NCBI GenBank assembly: GCA_949299535.1 | Contig: CASGAQ010000002.1 | Span: forward strand, 1 to 39,789 | Length of the DNA stretch: 39,789 nt | Direction of reading: 5' to 3' | Source of the DNA: an uncultured Eubacteriales bacterium | GTDB lineage: Bacteria; Bacillota; Clostridia; Oscillospirales; CAG-272 | Part shown: piece by piece, positions 18,732-27,183 of the stretch | How positions within the stretch are numbered: the first letter of the stretch is position 1 | How the letters are laid out: every line of letters begins with the position of its first letter | Made by a program: the position numbers and the translations under genes | The notes under the pieces: model-generated | What the model saw: the letters and a program-made list of their open reading frames with translations, nothing else | Told to the model about the DNA's origin: nothing | Databases searched by the model: none

Positions 18732-19655
18732 ATGAAGAAAATTTGGTCACTCGCACTTGCGATACTTATGGTTTTTGCTTTTGCCTCCTGCGGTGGCGTC
18801 GAAAAGAACATTTCGGTCGTCGTTCGTGAGCAAGGAAGCGGAACAAGAGAAGCTTTCGACAATGTTGTCACAGACGGGACTCACTTCCTTGAAGAAAGGG
18901 ATGCTGACGGAAAAAAGGTATATAATACGACTAAGACTGCAATCCAGCAAACAAAAACGGGAACTGTGCTGTCATCAGTCGCATCCGACAAAAATGCTAT
19001 CGGATACATTTCCTTGGGTTCTGTCAGCGATACGATCAATGTAATAAAAGTAAACGGTGTAGTTGCGTCAGAGGAAACGGTACTCTCAGGCGATTACAAA
19101 ATCCAGCGTCCGTTTGTGCTGATGACAAAGAAAGGTCAGACCTTGACAGCACGTGCGGCCGACTTTATGAATTATCTCAAGAGCGAGGCGTCAGCCGAAC
19201 ACTCGGAAGCCGCAGGATGTATATTCCTTTCCGATCCCAACAGGCGTGCAAATGACGGCGCAGAAGCCATTGAAGTAACCACTTTTACAAAGCAGGCAAC
19301 TCTTCCGGAGGGTGATAAAATTGTCATTCGCGGTTCCACTTCAATGGAGAAATTCATCAACTCTGCCGCAAAGGGATATGCCGATATCTACGGCGTTGCC
19401 GCCGAGGATATCTTTGACATTCAGCTTGAAGGCTCGTCGATCGGAAGAAAAGCAGTTGAAGATGATACAAAGGGCAACGTGATCGGACTTTCCTCTGCTT
19501 CGGTAAATCAGGATGATATCGACAGCTTTAACGTATGTCTTGATGCGGTCGTGGTTATCGTAAATAAGGAAAATACAAGCGTAACAGATTTGACGCTTAC
19601 ACAGCTTTACGACATCTTCTCCGGTAAGATCAAAAAGTTCAGCGAAGTTAAGTAA
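18732..19655 (+). CDS. pstS: Phosphate-binding lipoprotein PstS, circularly permuted order
   Basis: Captures phosphate outside the cell for the Pst ABC importer. I start at the ATG with AAAAGGAG upstream; an earlier in-frame start lacks a site. Signal peptide with lipobox FASC (Cys about residue 19). The order of the two lobes is swapped. Residues about 27-160 look like the usual C-terminal half of PstS (REQGSGTREAF, AIGYISLGS, then Y-KIQRPF). Residues about 198-307 look like the usual N-terminal half (IVIRGSTSMEKF, LEGSSIGRKA, IGLSSASV, VVVIVNKEN, LTQLYDIFSGKI). Both phosphate-loop motifs (GSTS and GSGTR) are intact, so function is expected. First gene of the Pst operon. Confidence 0.88.
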   Translation: MKKIWSLALAILMVFAFASCGGVEKNISVVVREQGSGTREAFDNVVTDGTHFLEERDADGKKVYNTTKTAIQQTKTGTVLSSVASDKNAIGYISLGSVSDTINVIKVNGVVASEETVLSGDYKIQRPFVLMTKKGQTLTARAADFMNYLKSEASAEHSEAAGCIFLSDPNRRANDGAEAIEVTTFTKQATLPEGDKIVIRGSTSMEKFINSAAKGYADIYGVAAEDIFDIQLEGSSIGRKAVEDDTKGNVIGLSSASVNQDDIDSFNVCLDAVVVIVNKENTSVTDLTLTQLYDIFSGKIKKFSEVK

Positions 19656-19665
19656 GGAAAAGGCT

Positions 19666-21498
19666 ATGACAATTTTAAGTGCAAAAAACAAAGAAAAATT
19701 AGGAAAAGCGGTCTTTGCGACTGCGGCGGTGGTTTGTGTCATCGCCGTAGCCGCTATCTTTGCTTTTCTGATTATAAAAAGTATTCCCGCTTTTGCCAAA
19801 ATAGGTGTGTTTGAATTTGTGTTCGGAGATAACTGGTCGCCTGATCGACTGGATACCTATGATTCGCCGCTGTCCGGCACATACGGTATCCTCACCATGA
19901 TCGTGGGAACATTGTCGGCAACAGTCGGCGCTTTGATGATCGGAGGTATTCTGGGTTATTTTACCGCGGTGTTTCTGGTATTTTACTGTCCCAAAAAATT
20001 GGGGCGCATTCTCTCGGCAGTCATCAATCTTCTGGCAGGCATTCCGTCGGTAGTATACGGATTTTTCGGAATTGTTTTTCTATTGCCGTTATTATCAAAC
20101 ATTGCTCCCAATAACGGCAGTGGTCTTTTAGCTACCTCGATTATACTCGGCATCATGATACTGCCGACTGTTGTATCTCTTTCAAAAACAAGCCTTGAAG
20201 CCGTGCCGAGAGCCTACTATGAAGGCTCTGTTGCCCTCGGCGCAACACATTCCGAAACTGTTTTCCGTATTATGTCTCCGGCTGCAAGATCAGGTATTAC
20301 CGCATCGCTTATTTTGGGCATAGGAAGAGCGCTCGGTGAAACAATGGCTGTTGTTATGGTTGCAGGAAATGCGCCGACATATCCGGACGGTATTTTTTCT
20401 TCCTTTCGAGTATTGACTGCAAACATCGTTATGGAAATGGGTTATGCCGGCGAGGTGCAAGAGGGCGCGCTGGTCGCCACGGGCGTGATTTTGCTTTTCT
20501 TCGTTTTGCTTGTCAATGTTTTATTCAGATTGATATCCAAAAAGGCTGTAGAAAAAAGCGTAAAAAAACAAAAATCACATCGTCGGGGGCGCATTTCCGC
20601 TTTGACAAAAAGTATCAAAAACAATATCTCCGCTTTTACGTATAAGATTAAAGCTGTCAGCATTTGCAAGGGAATGGCTCTGTTCAGCGGTATCTTGGCG
20701 GCGGTCGTTCTCGTTCTGGTAATCGGATTCATATTTTCAAAAGGTATGCCGTATCTTATTAAAAATCCTTCGATCATTTACGGTAAATACGAGTTTGCTT
20801 CCGAGAATATCACGATTCTTCCTTCGATCATAACTACGCTGTATGCTGTTGCAATAAGCCTTATTATTGCCGTTCCCATCGGTATTATGACGGCGATATT
20901 CTTGAACGAATACGCAGGGCGTGACAATATCCTTGTTCGTATTATTCGCTCCGCAATCGATATTCTCGCAGGCGTTCCGTCTATCGTATACGGACTTTTC
21001 GGCATGATCGCATTCGTTCCGCTTCTCGGCGGCTCGGGATCGATTTTAGCCGGAGCGCTTACCGTCAGCATTATGCTGTTGCCGACCATTGTTCGTTCCA
21101 CCGAGGAAAGCTTAAAGTCGGTAGCAGATGCCATGCGAGAGGGAAGTCTTGCACTCGGCGCAGGCAAACTTCGCACTATTTTCAAAATCGTTTTGCCGTC
21201 GGCTCTTCCGGGCATCCTTTCGGCAGTAATTTTGTCAATGGGGCGCGTTATCAGCGAATCCGCTCCCTTCCTTTACACGATGGGTTCGGTAATAACATCA
21301 ATTCCAACCGGCATTATGGACAGCGGCGCAACGCTTGCCGTGGCTCTCTATCAGCTTTCGGGAGAGGGTTGGTATATCAACGAAGCATACGCGACGGCAG
21401 TGGTGCTGATCGTATTAGTGCTGGTACTCAATTTCTCGGCAGAAGTCCTCGCAGGCAAATTATCGAAGAAACTCAAAGGAGAAACAAATGGCAAATAA
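19666..21498 (+). CDS. pstCA: Fused phosphate permease PstC-PstA
   Basis: Membrane channel of the Pst importer. Most bacteria encode PstC and PstA separately; here one 610-residue chain holds both. The PstC-like half (about 1-300) includes [13 protein letters not shown] and the EAA-type coupling loop near [18 protein letters not shown] basic linker follows (about 290-325, [10 protein letters not shown]). The PstA-like half (about 330-605) has [32 protein letters not shown] and the family's [10 protein letters not shown] segment. Both halves keep their membrane segments and coupling loops. The ribosome site is AAGGAAAAGG, ten bases after pstS. It overlaps pstB by 11 bases. Confidence 0.94.
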   Translation: MTILSAKNKEKLGKAVFATAAVVCVIAVAAIFAFLIIKSIPAFAKIGVFEFVFGDNWSPDRLDTYDSPLSGTYGILTMIVGTLSATVGALMIGGILGYFTAVFLVFYCPKKLGRILSAVINLLAGIPSVVYGFFGIVFLLPLLSNIAPNNGSGLLATSIILGIMILPTVVSLSKTSLEAVPRAYYEGSVALGATHSETVFRIMSPAARSGITASLILGIGRALGETMAVVMVAGNAPTYPDGIFSSFRVLTANIVMEMGYAGEVQEGALVATGVILLFFVLLVNVLFRLISKKAVEKSVKKQKSHRRGRISALTKSIKNNISAFTYKIKAVSICKGMALFSGILAAVVLVLVIGFIFSKGMPYLIKNPSIIYGKYEFASENITILPSIITTLYAVAISLIIAVPIGIMTAIFLNEYAGRDNILVRIIRSAIDILAGVPSIVYGLFGMIAFVPLLGGSGSILAGALTVSIMLLPTIVRSTEESLKSVADAMREGSLALGAGKLRTIFKIVLPSALPGILSAVILSMGRVISESAPFLYTMGSVITSIPTGIMDSGATLAVALYQLSGEGWYINEAYATAVVLIVLVLVLNFSAEVLAGKLSKKLKGETNGK

Positions 21499-22273
21499 AC
21501 ATTCAGAGCAAAGAACTCTTTTCGGACAAAATATTTCTGTTACCGGGGCAAATTTGTGGTACGGAGATTTTCATGCGGTCAAGAATATCAGCGTTGAAAT
21601 TCCCGAACGCAAAGTGACTGCTTTCATAGGTCCTTCGGGATGCGGAAAATCAACTTTTCTAAAATGCTTTAACCGCATGAACGATCTTGTTCCCGGCTGT
21701 CGTGTCGAAGGCGAATTTAAAATCGGGGACGTGAATATTTACGGAAAAATCGACATCAATGATTTGCGCCGCAATGTCGGTATGGTATTCCAAAAACCAA
21801 ATCCGTTTCCCATGAGTGTGTACGACAACATCGCATACGGTCCCCGTACGTTCGACATACACAAAAGGAGCGTGCTTGACGAGATCGTGGAAACCTCGCT
21901 CCGTCAGGCGGCAATGTGGGATGAGCTGAAAGACAGACTTGATAAATCCGCACTCGGTCTTTCCGGCGGTCAGCAGCAGCGTTTATGTATTGCCCGTGCG
22001 CTCGCAGTCAAACCGGGTATCATTCTCATGGACGAGCCGACTTCGGCGCTCGATCCCATCTCCACAGGCAAAATAGAGGAACTGTGTGAAGAATTGACAA
22101 AGACAACAACCATCGTTATCGTAACACACAATATGCAGCAGGCAACAAGAATTTCGGATAAGACGGGATTTTTCCTGCTCGGCGAACTTGTGGAATTTGG
22201 AGATACCGATGACATATTTACCGATCCCAAGGACGAACGCACCGAACGATATATTACCGGCAGATTCGGCTGA
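21488..22273 (+). CDS. pstB: Phosphate import ATP-binding protein PstB
   Basis: ATPase that drives phosphate import. The 261 residues have Walker [10 protein letters not shown] (48-56), Q-loop with the PstB hallmark [10 protein letters not shown], signature LSGGQQQR, Walker [13 protein letters not shown], and the switch His in VTHNMQQA. The start codon lies inside the end of pstCA with AAAGGAG six bases upstream, so the genes are translationally coupled. Confidence 0.97.
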   Translation: MANKHSEQRTLFGQNISVTGANLWYGDFHAVKNISVEIPERKVTAFIGPSGCGKSTFLKCFNRMNDLVPGCRVEGEFKIGDVNIYGKIDINDLRRNVGMVFQKPNPFPMSVYDNIAYGPRTFDIHKRSVLDEIVETSLRQAAMWDELKDRLDKSALGLSGGQQQRLCIARALAVKPGIILMDEPTSALDPISTGKIEELCEELTKTTTIVIVTHNMQQATRISDKTGFFLLGELVEFGDTDDIFTDPKDERTERYITGRFG

Positions 22274-22325
22274 TATTTTATTTAAGAACTAACAAGAAAT
22301 ACGATATGATGAGAGAGGTAGAAAA

Positions 22326-22982
22326 ATGTCTACAAGAAAACAATTTATTGAAGAACTTACAGAACTGAAGACAGAACTTGTGGAAATGTGCTGTCTTACG
22401 GCGGATATGATATCCAAAGCTATCGATGCACTCCTTCGCCTCGACCGTGAACTTGGCAGAAGTCTCGCCGAAATGGACAAGAAAGTCGACGAATATGAAA
22501 TGGATATCGAAAAGCGTTGTATGAGGATCCTCATACGTCAGCAGCCCGTGGCAAAAGATTTCCGCGAGGTATCCACGGCACTCAAAATGATTACCGATAT
22601 TGAGCGTTTCGGCGATCAAGCCGCCGATATCGGCGATCTTGTCGCTACTATGCCCGGTGATACTTATATCAAGAAATTAGAGCATCTTTCCGCAATGGGC
22701 AAACTTGCCGTGCGTATGGTCAAGGACAGCGTAAATTCCTTTACGCAAAACAACGAAGCGCTTGCCGATGAGATCATTGCACTAGACGATGAAATGGACA
22801 ATATGTTCATCACAGTTCAGCAAGATCTGATCGCTTTGATCGAACAGGACGGAAAGAAAAACGGAGATCAAGCCATCACGCTGATGATGGTTGCCAAGTA
22901 TTTGGAGCGTATCGGAGATCATGCGGTCAATGTATGCGAATGGACGAAATATAACGAAACGGGAGTACACGAAAAGTTTTGA
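22326..22982 (+). CDS. phoU: Phosphate transport regulator PhoU
   Basis: Cytoplasmic helical protein that links Pst transporter activity to the PhoR/PhoP signalling pair and restrains phosphate uptake. The 218 residues show the two three-helix repeats with the metal-binding motifs TDIERFGDQAADI (first half) and YLERIGDHAVNV (second half). Ribosome site GAGAGGTAG. The stop codon overlaps the TTG start of the response regulator remnant, the usual gene order in Firmicutes. Its signalling partners here are broken, which leaves its regulatory role open. Confidence 0.95.
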   Translation: MSTRKQFIEELTELKTELVEMCCLTADMISKAIDALLRLDRELGRSLAEMDKKVDEYEMDIEKRCMRILIRQQPVAKDFREVSTALKMITDIERFGDQAADIGDLVATMPGDTYIKKLEHLSAMGKLAVRMVKDSVNSFTQNNEALADEIIALDDEMDNMFITVQQDLIALIEQDGKKNGDQAITLMMVAKYLERIGDHAVNVCEWTKYNETGVHEKF

Positions 22983-23403
22983 AAAATAAACCGAAGATTT
23001 TTATCGTAGAAGATGACGAAGGTATCCGCGAGGTCTATGCCGGAACCTTTGAGGACGAATATGAAACTTCCATGTTTGAGTGCGGCACAGATTTTTTTCC
23101 GTATTTCCAAACAACCGTCCAAACCTCATTATTCTCGACATTATGCTGCCGGATATGGACGGATATACGATATTGCAGAAGATCAGAGCGGTTGACGAGC
23201 GCGTGCCCGTTATTATCGTCAGCGCAAAGAATGACGAGATAAGCTTTGTAAAAGGACTGAACAAGGGCGCGGACGACTATATGGCAAAACCGTTTTCCAT
23301 TCTTGAACTGTTGGCCCGTGTAAAGACCAATCTTCGCCGTGCCAATCTGTATATTTCCTCTGTCGGAGAATTTTCGGTGGACAGAAATACATATAAGGTA
23401 TGA
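22979..23403 (+). pseudogene. Response regulator PhoB/PhoP, frameshifted and truncated
   Basis: Receiver domain of the phosphate response regulator. It starts at a TTG overlapping the phoU stop (MKNKPKIFIVEDDEG, acidic pocket intact) and runs in frame to GTDFF. There a run of seven T (eight needed) shifts the frame, and the reading resumes as SVFPNNRPNLIILDIMLPDMDGY with the phosphorylated Asp, the SAK motif and KPFS. After the hinge (VGEFSVDRNTYKV) it stops: the whole winged-helix DNA-binding domain is missing because sequence is joined directly to the histidine kinase tail. As it stands it cannot bind the Pho box. Confidence 0.88.
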
Positions 23404-23719
23404 ACTTGTTGAAAACATCTGCTCCAACGCCGTAAATTACAACAAAGACGGCGGAAGCATAACGGTAAGTCTTGCGGAAAGTGAAAATACCGCAAACCTT
23501 GAGATCGCCGATACAGGAATCGGTGTTGCAAAAGAGCATCTGCCTCGTCTGTGTGAGCGTTTTTATCGAGTAGATAAATCTCGCTCCAAGAAAACAGGCG
23601 GAACAGGTCTTGGACTTGCCATCGTCAAGCACATATGTATACTTCACGGAGCTACACTGAATATTGAAAGTGAGCTTGGAATCGGAACAAAGGTAAAAAT
23701 TCAATTTATTAAACAATAA
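23396..23719 (+). pseudogene. C-terminal remnant of histidine kinase PhoR
   Basis: About 107 residues matching only the ATP-binding (HATPase_c) end of a sensor kinase: N box ELVENICSNAVNY, G1 DTGIGV, F box RFYRVDKS, G2 GGTGLGLAI. There is no start codon or ribosome site. Sensor, membrane and phospho-acceptor His domains are absent. It begins in a different frame inside the last codons of the response regulator fragment, so one internal deletion of roughly 1.5 kb (estimated from normal family sizes) removed the end of the regulator gene and the front of the kinase gene. Confidence 0.88.
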
Positions 23720-23752
23720 AAAATTAAGCACAAAATACCCCATTCTCATACT

Positions 23753-23798
23753 ATTATAAAAGGGAGCGACTGCTTTTGCAGTAGCTCCCTTTTATAAT
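23753..23798. terminator. Bidirectional terminator after the pst operon
   Basis: ATTATAAAAGGGAGC pairs with GCTCCCTTTTATAAT, with an inner ACTGC/GCAGT stem and a TTTT loop. It separates the pst operon from the convergent regulator gene. Confidence 0.9.
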
Positions 23799-23893
23799 AA
23801 AAACACGCATTCAGTATTTTAACTTTCTGTGAAAATCTGCTTTTTGTGCTGTCCGTACAATTTGGAGCAGTTCACGCCATTCCACTCGGTGTT

Positions 23894-24262
23894 TTATTTA
23901 TATTTTTCAAAATGCTCCTTGATGCAGTAAAAAGTCTTGTCGCTGATAACATGCTCCATGCGGCAGGCATCCTCGGCAGCGGTTTCTTCGTCAATGCCGA
24001 GGCTAATCAAAATACCCGTCAGAACCTCGTGACGATCCATAATCTTTTCTGCTGCTTTCATTCCCTCGGTAGTAAGGGTAATATATCCGTTTTTATCGAC
24101 CTCTATCAAGCCTTGTTTTTTCAGCAATCCAACGCCGCGGCTGACACTTGCTCTTGTATAATTCATGTGTTCTGCAATATCAACAGAACGTACAGATGAA
24201 CTTTTCTTGTGTAATACATATATGGTTTCGAGATACATCTCGCCTGACTCTTTTAATGACAT
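23894..24262 (-). CDS. DtxR-family iron-dependent repressor
   Basis: Metal-sensing winged-helix repressor, probably of the divergent feo operon. The 122 residues have an HTH at about 25-50 (VDIAEHMNYTRASVSRGV) and a dimerisation/metal-binding helix set with His78 (DRHEVL) and EDACRMEHV, in which Cys100, Glu103 and His104 correspond to the iron-type DtxR/IdeR pattern (C..EH) rather than MntR. It lacks the C-terminal SH3-like domain of DtxR, so it is of the short type. Ribosome site GGGGGTGA. It is transcribed away from feoA from its own promoter. Confidence 0.9.
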   Translation of the reverse strand: MSLKESGEMYLETIYVLHKKSSSVRSVDIAEHMNYTRASVSRGVGLLKKQGLIEVDKNGYITLTTEGMKAAEKIMDRHEVLTGILISLGIDEETAAEDACRMEHVISDKTFYCIKEHFEKYK

Positions 24263-24309
24263 AACTTCACCCCCGTGAGGTATAAATTCGCATAAAATGC
24301 TACTTGAAT

Positions 24310-24338
24310 ATCATATCACAGATTGGGCAAATAGTCAA
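24310..24338 (-). promoter_or_regulatory. Promoter of the DtxR-family regulator gene
   Basis: On the minus strand TTGACT, 17 bases, TATGAT with TGA before the -10. About 50 bases before the start codon. No copy of the feo palindrome overlaps it, so this gene may not be autoregulated. Confidence 0.8.
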
Positions 24339-24374
24339 TATTTCAAATTTAACAAACTTTTTTTAAAAAATGTG

Positions 24375-24403
24375 TTGACAAAATAGAAAAATGGTGATAT
24401 AAT
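24375..24403 (+). promoter_or_regulatory. Sigma-A promoter of the feo operon
   Basis: TTGACA, 17 bases, TATAAT with TGA before the -10: a perfect consensus promoter. The first palindromic operator begins seven bases after the -10, over the expected transcription start, which fits repression by steric block. Confidence 0.92.
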
Positions 24404-24410
24404 TGCCTCA

Positions 24411-24428
24411 TGTTAGCAGTTGCTAACA
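24411..24428 (+). promoter_or_regulatory. feo operator 1
   Basis: Perfect inverted repeat TGTTAGC-AGTT-GCTAACA at the transcription start of the feo promoter. The core TTAGC-N4-GCTAA recurs at three other places in this locus. The likely ligand is the adjacent DtxR-family protein. Confidence 0.8.
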
Positions 24429-24444
24429 ATTCTTTAAATCTATC

Positions 24445-24462
24445 AGTTAGCAGTTGCTAATT
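24445..24462 (+). promoter_or_regulatory. feo operator 2
   Basis: TTAGC-AGTT-GCTAA with near-symmetrical flanks, 34 bases after operator 1 (about three helical turns), so two dimers could sit on the same DNA face. Confidence 0.8.
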
Positions 24463-24502
24463 GTTTTGGCGATTAAAAAGCACTTATAAGAAGGTGAATG
24501 GA

Positions 24503-24715
24503 ATGACGCTATGGCAAGCAGAAGAAGGAAATGAATATATAATAAACGGAATAGATACCGATGACGAGGAACTGAATTCTTTTTTGTTTTCTCTTGGCTG
24601 TTACAGCGGCGAAGCTATTACAGTTGTTTCTCGCCTCAAAAATAGTCTTGTCGTTTCCATTAAAGATGGCAGATATAACATAGATATGCAGCTTGCACAG
24701 GCTATTCAAGTTTAA
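24503..24715 (+). CDS. feoA: Ferrous iron transport protein A
   Basis: Small SH3-like cytoplasmic partner of FeoB. The 70 residues fold as FeoA: GNEYIINGI, a central ELNSFLFSLGCYSGEAITVVSRL (typically LxxLGlxxGxxVxvxr) and the C-terminal SIKDGRYNIDMQLAQAIQV. I start at the ATG preceded by AAGAAGGTG; an in-frame TTG further upstream lies in operator 2 and has no ribosome site. Confidence 0.9.
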   Translation: MTLWQAEEGNEYIINGIDTDDEELNSFLFSLGCYSGEAITVVSRLKNSLVVSIKDGRYNIDMQLAQAIQV

Positions 24716-24720
24716 TTTTC

Positions 24721-24754
24721 AGCCGATGTGTTGCGGAATTTTCCGGCATCGGCT
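24721..24754 (+). other. Long hairpin between feoA and feoB
   Basis: AGCCGATG pairs with CATCGGCT and an inner CGGAA with TTCCG. No T-run follows, so it looks like an mRNA-stability or processing hairpin or an attenuator rather than a full terminator. Confidence 0.55.
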
Positions 24755-24768
24755 AAAAATAAGCACAA

Positions 24769-24788
24769 TTGTTAGCGATTGCTAACAA
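24769..24788 (+). promoter_or_regulatory. feo operator 3
   Basis: The longest copy: TTGTTAGC-GATT-GCTAACAA, a perfect eight-base arm palindrome between feoA and feoB. It suggests separate control of feoB, although no good promoter is visible next to it. Confidence 0.75.
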
Positions 24789-24860
24789 ATATTCTTTTGC
24801 AACCATGTCCGAAAGGACTGATTGACCATATATTATTACATTAACGGAGGAAAAACCGAT

Positions 24861-26909
24861 ATGAGAATCGCTTTAACAGGCAACCCCAACTCCGGTAAGA
24901 CCACAATGTATAATGCCCTGACAGGTCGAAATGAAAAGGTCGGCAACTGGGCAGGTGTTACCGTAGAAAAGAAAGAACACCCCATCAAAAAGGCATACTA
25001 TGCAGGAAGTGAACAGCTGATTGCCGTTGACCTCCCCGGTGCGTATTCCATGTCTCCCTTCACGAGCGAGGAAAGCATTACAAGCTCCTATGTGAGGAAA
25101 GAAAATCCTGATGTTATTATCAATATCGTGGATGCAACTAACCTTTCCCGCAGCCTTTTCTTCACCACACAGCTTTTGGAACTCGGAATTCCCGTTGTCG
25201 TTGCCCTCAATAAGAGCGATGTCAACAAGAAAAAGAAAACCGAAATCAACGTCGCAAAGCTCTCCGAATTGCTTGGATGTCCTGTTGTGGAAACAACCTC
25301 TACAACCGCAGAAGGACTGAAAGCGGTGGTTGAAAAAGCTGTTGCTGTTGCCGGCACCGTTCAGAACGCACCTTACATACAAGGCGATATTGATTTGACC
25401 GACAAGGCAGTGGTCGAAGCGGCAGACAGAAAGCGTTTTGAATTTGTAAACGGTCTTGTCGAAGCGGTTGAGAAGCGTAAGGTTCTCACAAAAGACAAGA
25501 ACATCAGCGACAAGATTGACAAGGTGCTCACAGACAAATGGCTCGGCATCCCGATTTTCGCCGTTGTTATGTTCCTTGTGTTCCAAATTTCGCAGACTTG
25601 GCTCGGCACTTGGCTTGCCGAGGGTATTACTTTCAATGAGGGAGAAGCAAATGAACTTTTCATTCCTGGACTTGTCCCGCTTCTTGAAATCTTCCAAGGC
25701 TGGGTTGGCGGACTGCTCGAAAACGCGAATCCGCTTCTTTCGGCACTCCTTGTTGACGGTGTCATCGGCGGTGTAATTGCCGTTGTCGGTTTCCTGCCGC
25801 TTGTTATGGTTATGTATTTCCTTATCGCTTTGCTTGAGGATTGCGGATATATGTCCCGCGTTGCCGTTGTACTTGATCCTATTTTCAAAAAGGTCGGTCT
25901 GTCCGGCAAGTCGGTCATTCCCTTTGTCATCACCATCGGTTGTGCCGTTCCCGGCATCATGGCGAGCCGTACTATCAAGAGCGAGCGCGAACGCAGAGCA
26001 ACTGCGATGCTTGCTCCGTTCATGCCTTGCGGTGCAAAAATCCCCGTCATCTCTCTTATTGCAGGTGCATTCTTCGATAAAGCAGGTTGGGTGAGTGCGC
26101 TTGTTTATCTGCTCGGTATCGTGCTGATCTTTGTAGGTGCGTTCATCGTAAACAAGATTGCAGGCTACAAAGCAAGAAAATCCTTCTTTATAATTGAGCT
26201 TCCCGAATATAAGAAGCCTTCTCTTTGGGGAGCATTCAAGTCGATGTGCGCTCGTGGTTGGGCATACATTGTAAAGGCGGCTACCATTATCCTCCTTTGT
26301 AACACTGTTGTTCAAATTATGCAGACCTTTACTTGGCAGTTTACCGTTGCCGAGAATGCGAGCGATTCTATCCTCGCAACTATTGCTACTCCTTTTGCAT
26401 ATCTTCTCGTTCCCGTTGTCGGCGTGCTTTCTTGGCAGCTTGCTGCTGCGGCAGTTACCGGCTTTATCGCGAAAGAAAATGTTGTCGGCACACTTGCAGT
26501 TTGCTTTGTTGGACTTGAAAACCTCATCGATCTTGACGAACTTGCGATTCTTGAAGGCGCAGGAGCAGAGGTCGCAGGCATCATTGCGATCTCAAAGGTT
26601 GCGGCTCTTGCTTACCTGATGTTTAACCTCTACACACCGCCTTGCTTTGCTGCTATCGGCGCTATGAATTCCGAAATGAAGAGCGGCAAATGGGTATGGG
26701 CAGGTATCGGACTTCAGCTCGGCGTCGGCTTCTCGGTAGGCTATATCGTTTATACCGTCGGCACACTCATTACTGCTCCTGCATCCCTTAACATCGGTGC
26801 AGCTATCGCGGGTCTTGCCGCAGTTGCCGGTTTCGTAGGCGTCATTGCAGGTCTTATTATCAATACAAATAAGAAACTGAAAGCAGAATATGCCCTCGGT
26901 AAAGCATAA
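24861..26909 (+). CDS. feoB: Ferrous iron transporter B
   Basis: Membrane GTPase-coupled Fe(II) importer, 682 residues. The cytosolic G domain has GNPNSGKT (7-14), VTVEKK (G2), DLPGAYS (G3) and NKSD (G4). A helical GDI region follows, then the membrane part with two Gate motifs: IPFVITIGCAVPGIMASR with its Cys and, after KENVVGTLAV, a second repeat with LYTPPCFAAIGA. I start at the ATG with GGAGG upstream; a longer in-frame start (24822) adds residues that do not belong to the family. It overlaps the next gene by one base. Confidence 0.96.
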   Translation: MRIALTGNPNSGKTTMYNALTGRNEKVGNWAGVTVEKKEHPIKKAYYAGSEQLIAVDLPGAYSMSPFTSEESITSSYVRKENPDVIINIVDATNLSRSLFFTTQLLELGIPVVVALNKSDVNKKKKTEINVAKLSELLGCPVVETTSTTAEGLKAVVEKAVAVAGTVQNAPYIQGDIDLTDKAVVEAADRKRFEFVNGLVEAVEKRKVLTKDKNISDKIDKVLTDKWLGIPIFAVVMFLVFQISQTWLGTWLAEGITFNEGEANELFIPGLVPLLEIFQGWVGGLLENANPLLSALLVDGVIGGVIAVVGFLPLVMVMYFLIALLEDCGYMSRVAVVLDPIFKKVGLSGKSVIPFVITIGCAVPGIMASRTIKSERERRATAMLAPFMPCGAKIPVISLIAGAFFDKAGWVSALVYLLGIVLIFVGAFIVNKIAGYKARKSFFIIELPEYKKPSLWGAFKSMCARGWAYIVKAATIILLCNTVVQIMQTFTWQFTVAENASDSILATIATPFAYLLVPVVGVLSWQLAAAAVTGFIAKENVVGTLAVCFVGLENLIDLDELAILEGAGAEVAGIIAISKVAALAYLMFNLYTPPCFAAIGAMNSEMKSGKWVWAGIGLQLGVGFSVGYIVYTVGTLITAPASLNIGAAIAGLAAVAGFVGVIAGLIINTNKKLKAEYALGKA

Positions 26910-27103
26910 TGGTAAATTTCATTGTTATCGGAATACTCGCTTTGATTATCAGTGCGATCATTTTTTACCTTGTAAGACAAAAGAAAAAGGGTGTGAAATG
27001 TATCGGTTGTCCTTACGCAAAGCAATGTGCAACTAAAAACTGCGGAAAGTGCGGCGGTGGATGTACAAGCCGTACCGAAAATCAAGGAAATACGAATACA
27101 TAA
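26909..27103 (+). CDS. FeoB-associated Cys-rich membrane protein
   Basis: A 64-residue protein with one N-terminal membrane helix (about 4-22), a basic stop-transfer stretch, and a cysteine-rich tail (CIGCPY..QC....CGKCGGGC). This is the family found beside feoB in Firmicutes, sometimes treated as a FeoC equivalent; the cysteines may handle iron or sense redox. The start codon overlaps the feoB stop (TAATG), so it is translationally coupled. Confidence 0.88.
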   Translation: MVNFIVIGILALIISAIIFYLVRQKKKGVKCIGCPYAKQCATKNCGKCGGGCTSRTENQGNTNT

Positions 27104-27118
27104 ATACATAAATAACTA

Positions 27119-27152
27119 TTGGGAATGCGGCGTATTCCGTTCGCATTCCCAA
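27119..27152 (+). terminator. Hairpin terminator within the feo region
   Basis: TTGGGAATGCG pairs with CGCATTCCCAA (11 pairs); the downstream T-run is weak (AAATTTC). It ends the feoAB unit, so the next regulator gene is probably under separate or read-through control. Confidence 0.65.
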
Positions 27153-27167
27153 ATTTCAAAGAAAGAG

Positions 27168-27183
27168 GTTAGCGATGGCTAAC
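27168..27183 (+). promoter_or_regulatory. feo operator 4, overlapping a start codon
   Basis: GTTAGC-GATG-GCTAAC. The ATG inside the centre is the start codon of the following regulator gene, so binding here would block transcription or translation initiation. The coding sequence itself supplies half of the operator. Confidence 0.7.

Noticed and set aside
23080..23120. Programmed frameshifting in the response regulator gene
   Set aside because: The T-run could slip, but the downstream product would still lack its DNA-binding domain, so decay explains the locus better.
24873..26315. Open frame of 480 codons on the strand opposite feoB
   Set aside because: It mirrors feoB codon phase, has no ribosome site, is full of Asn, His and Cys without domain logic, and feoB itself is unmistakable.
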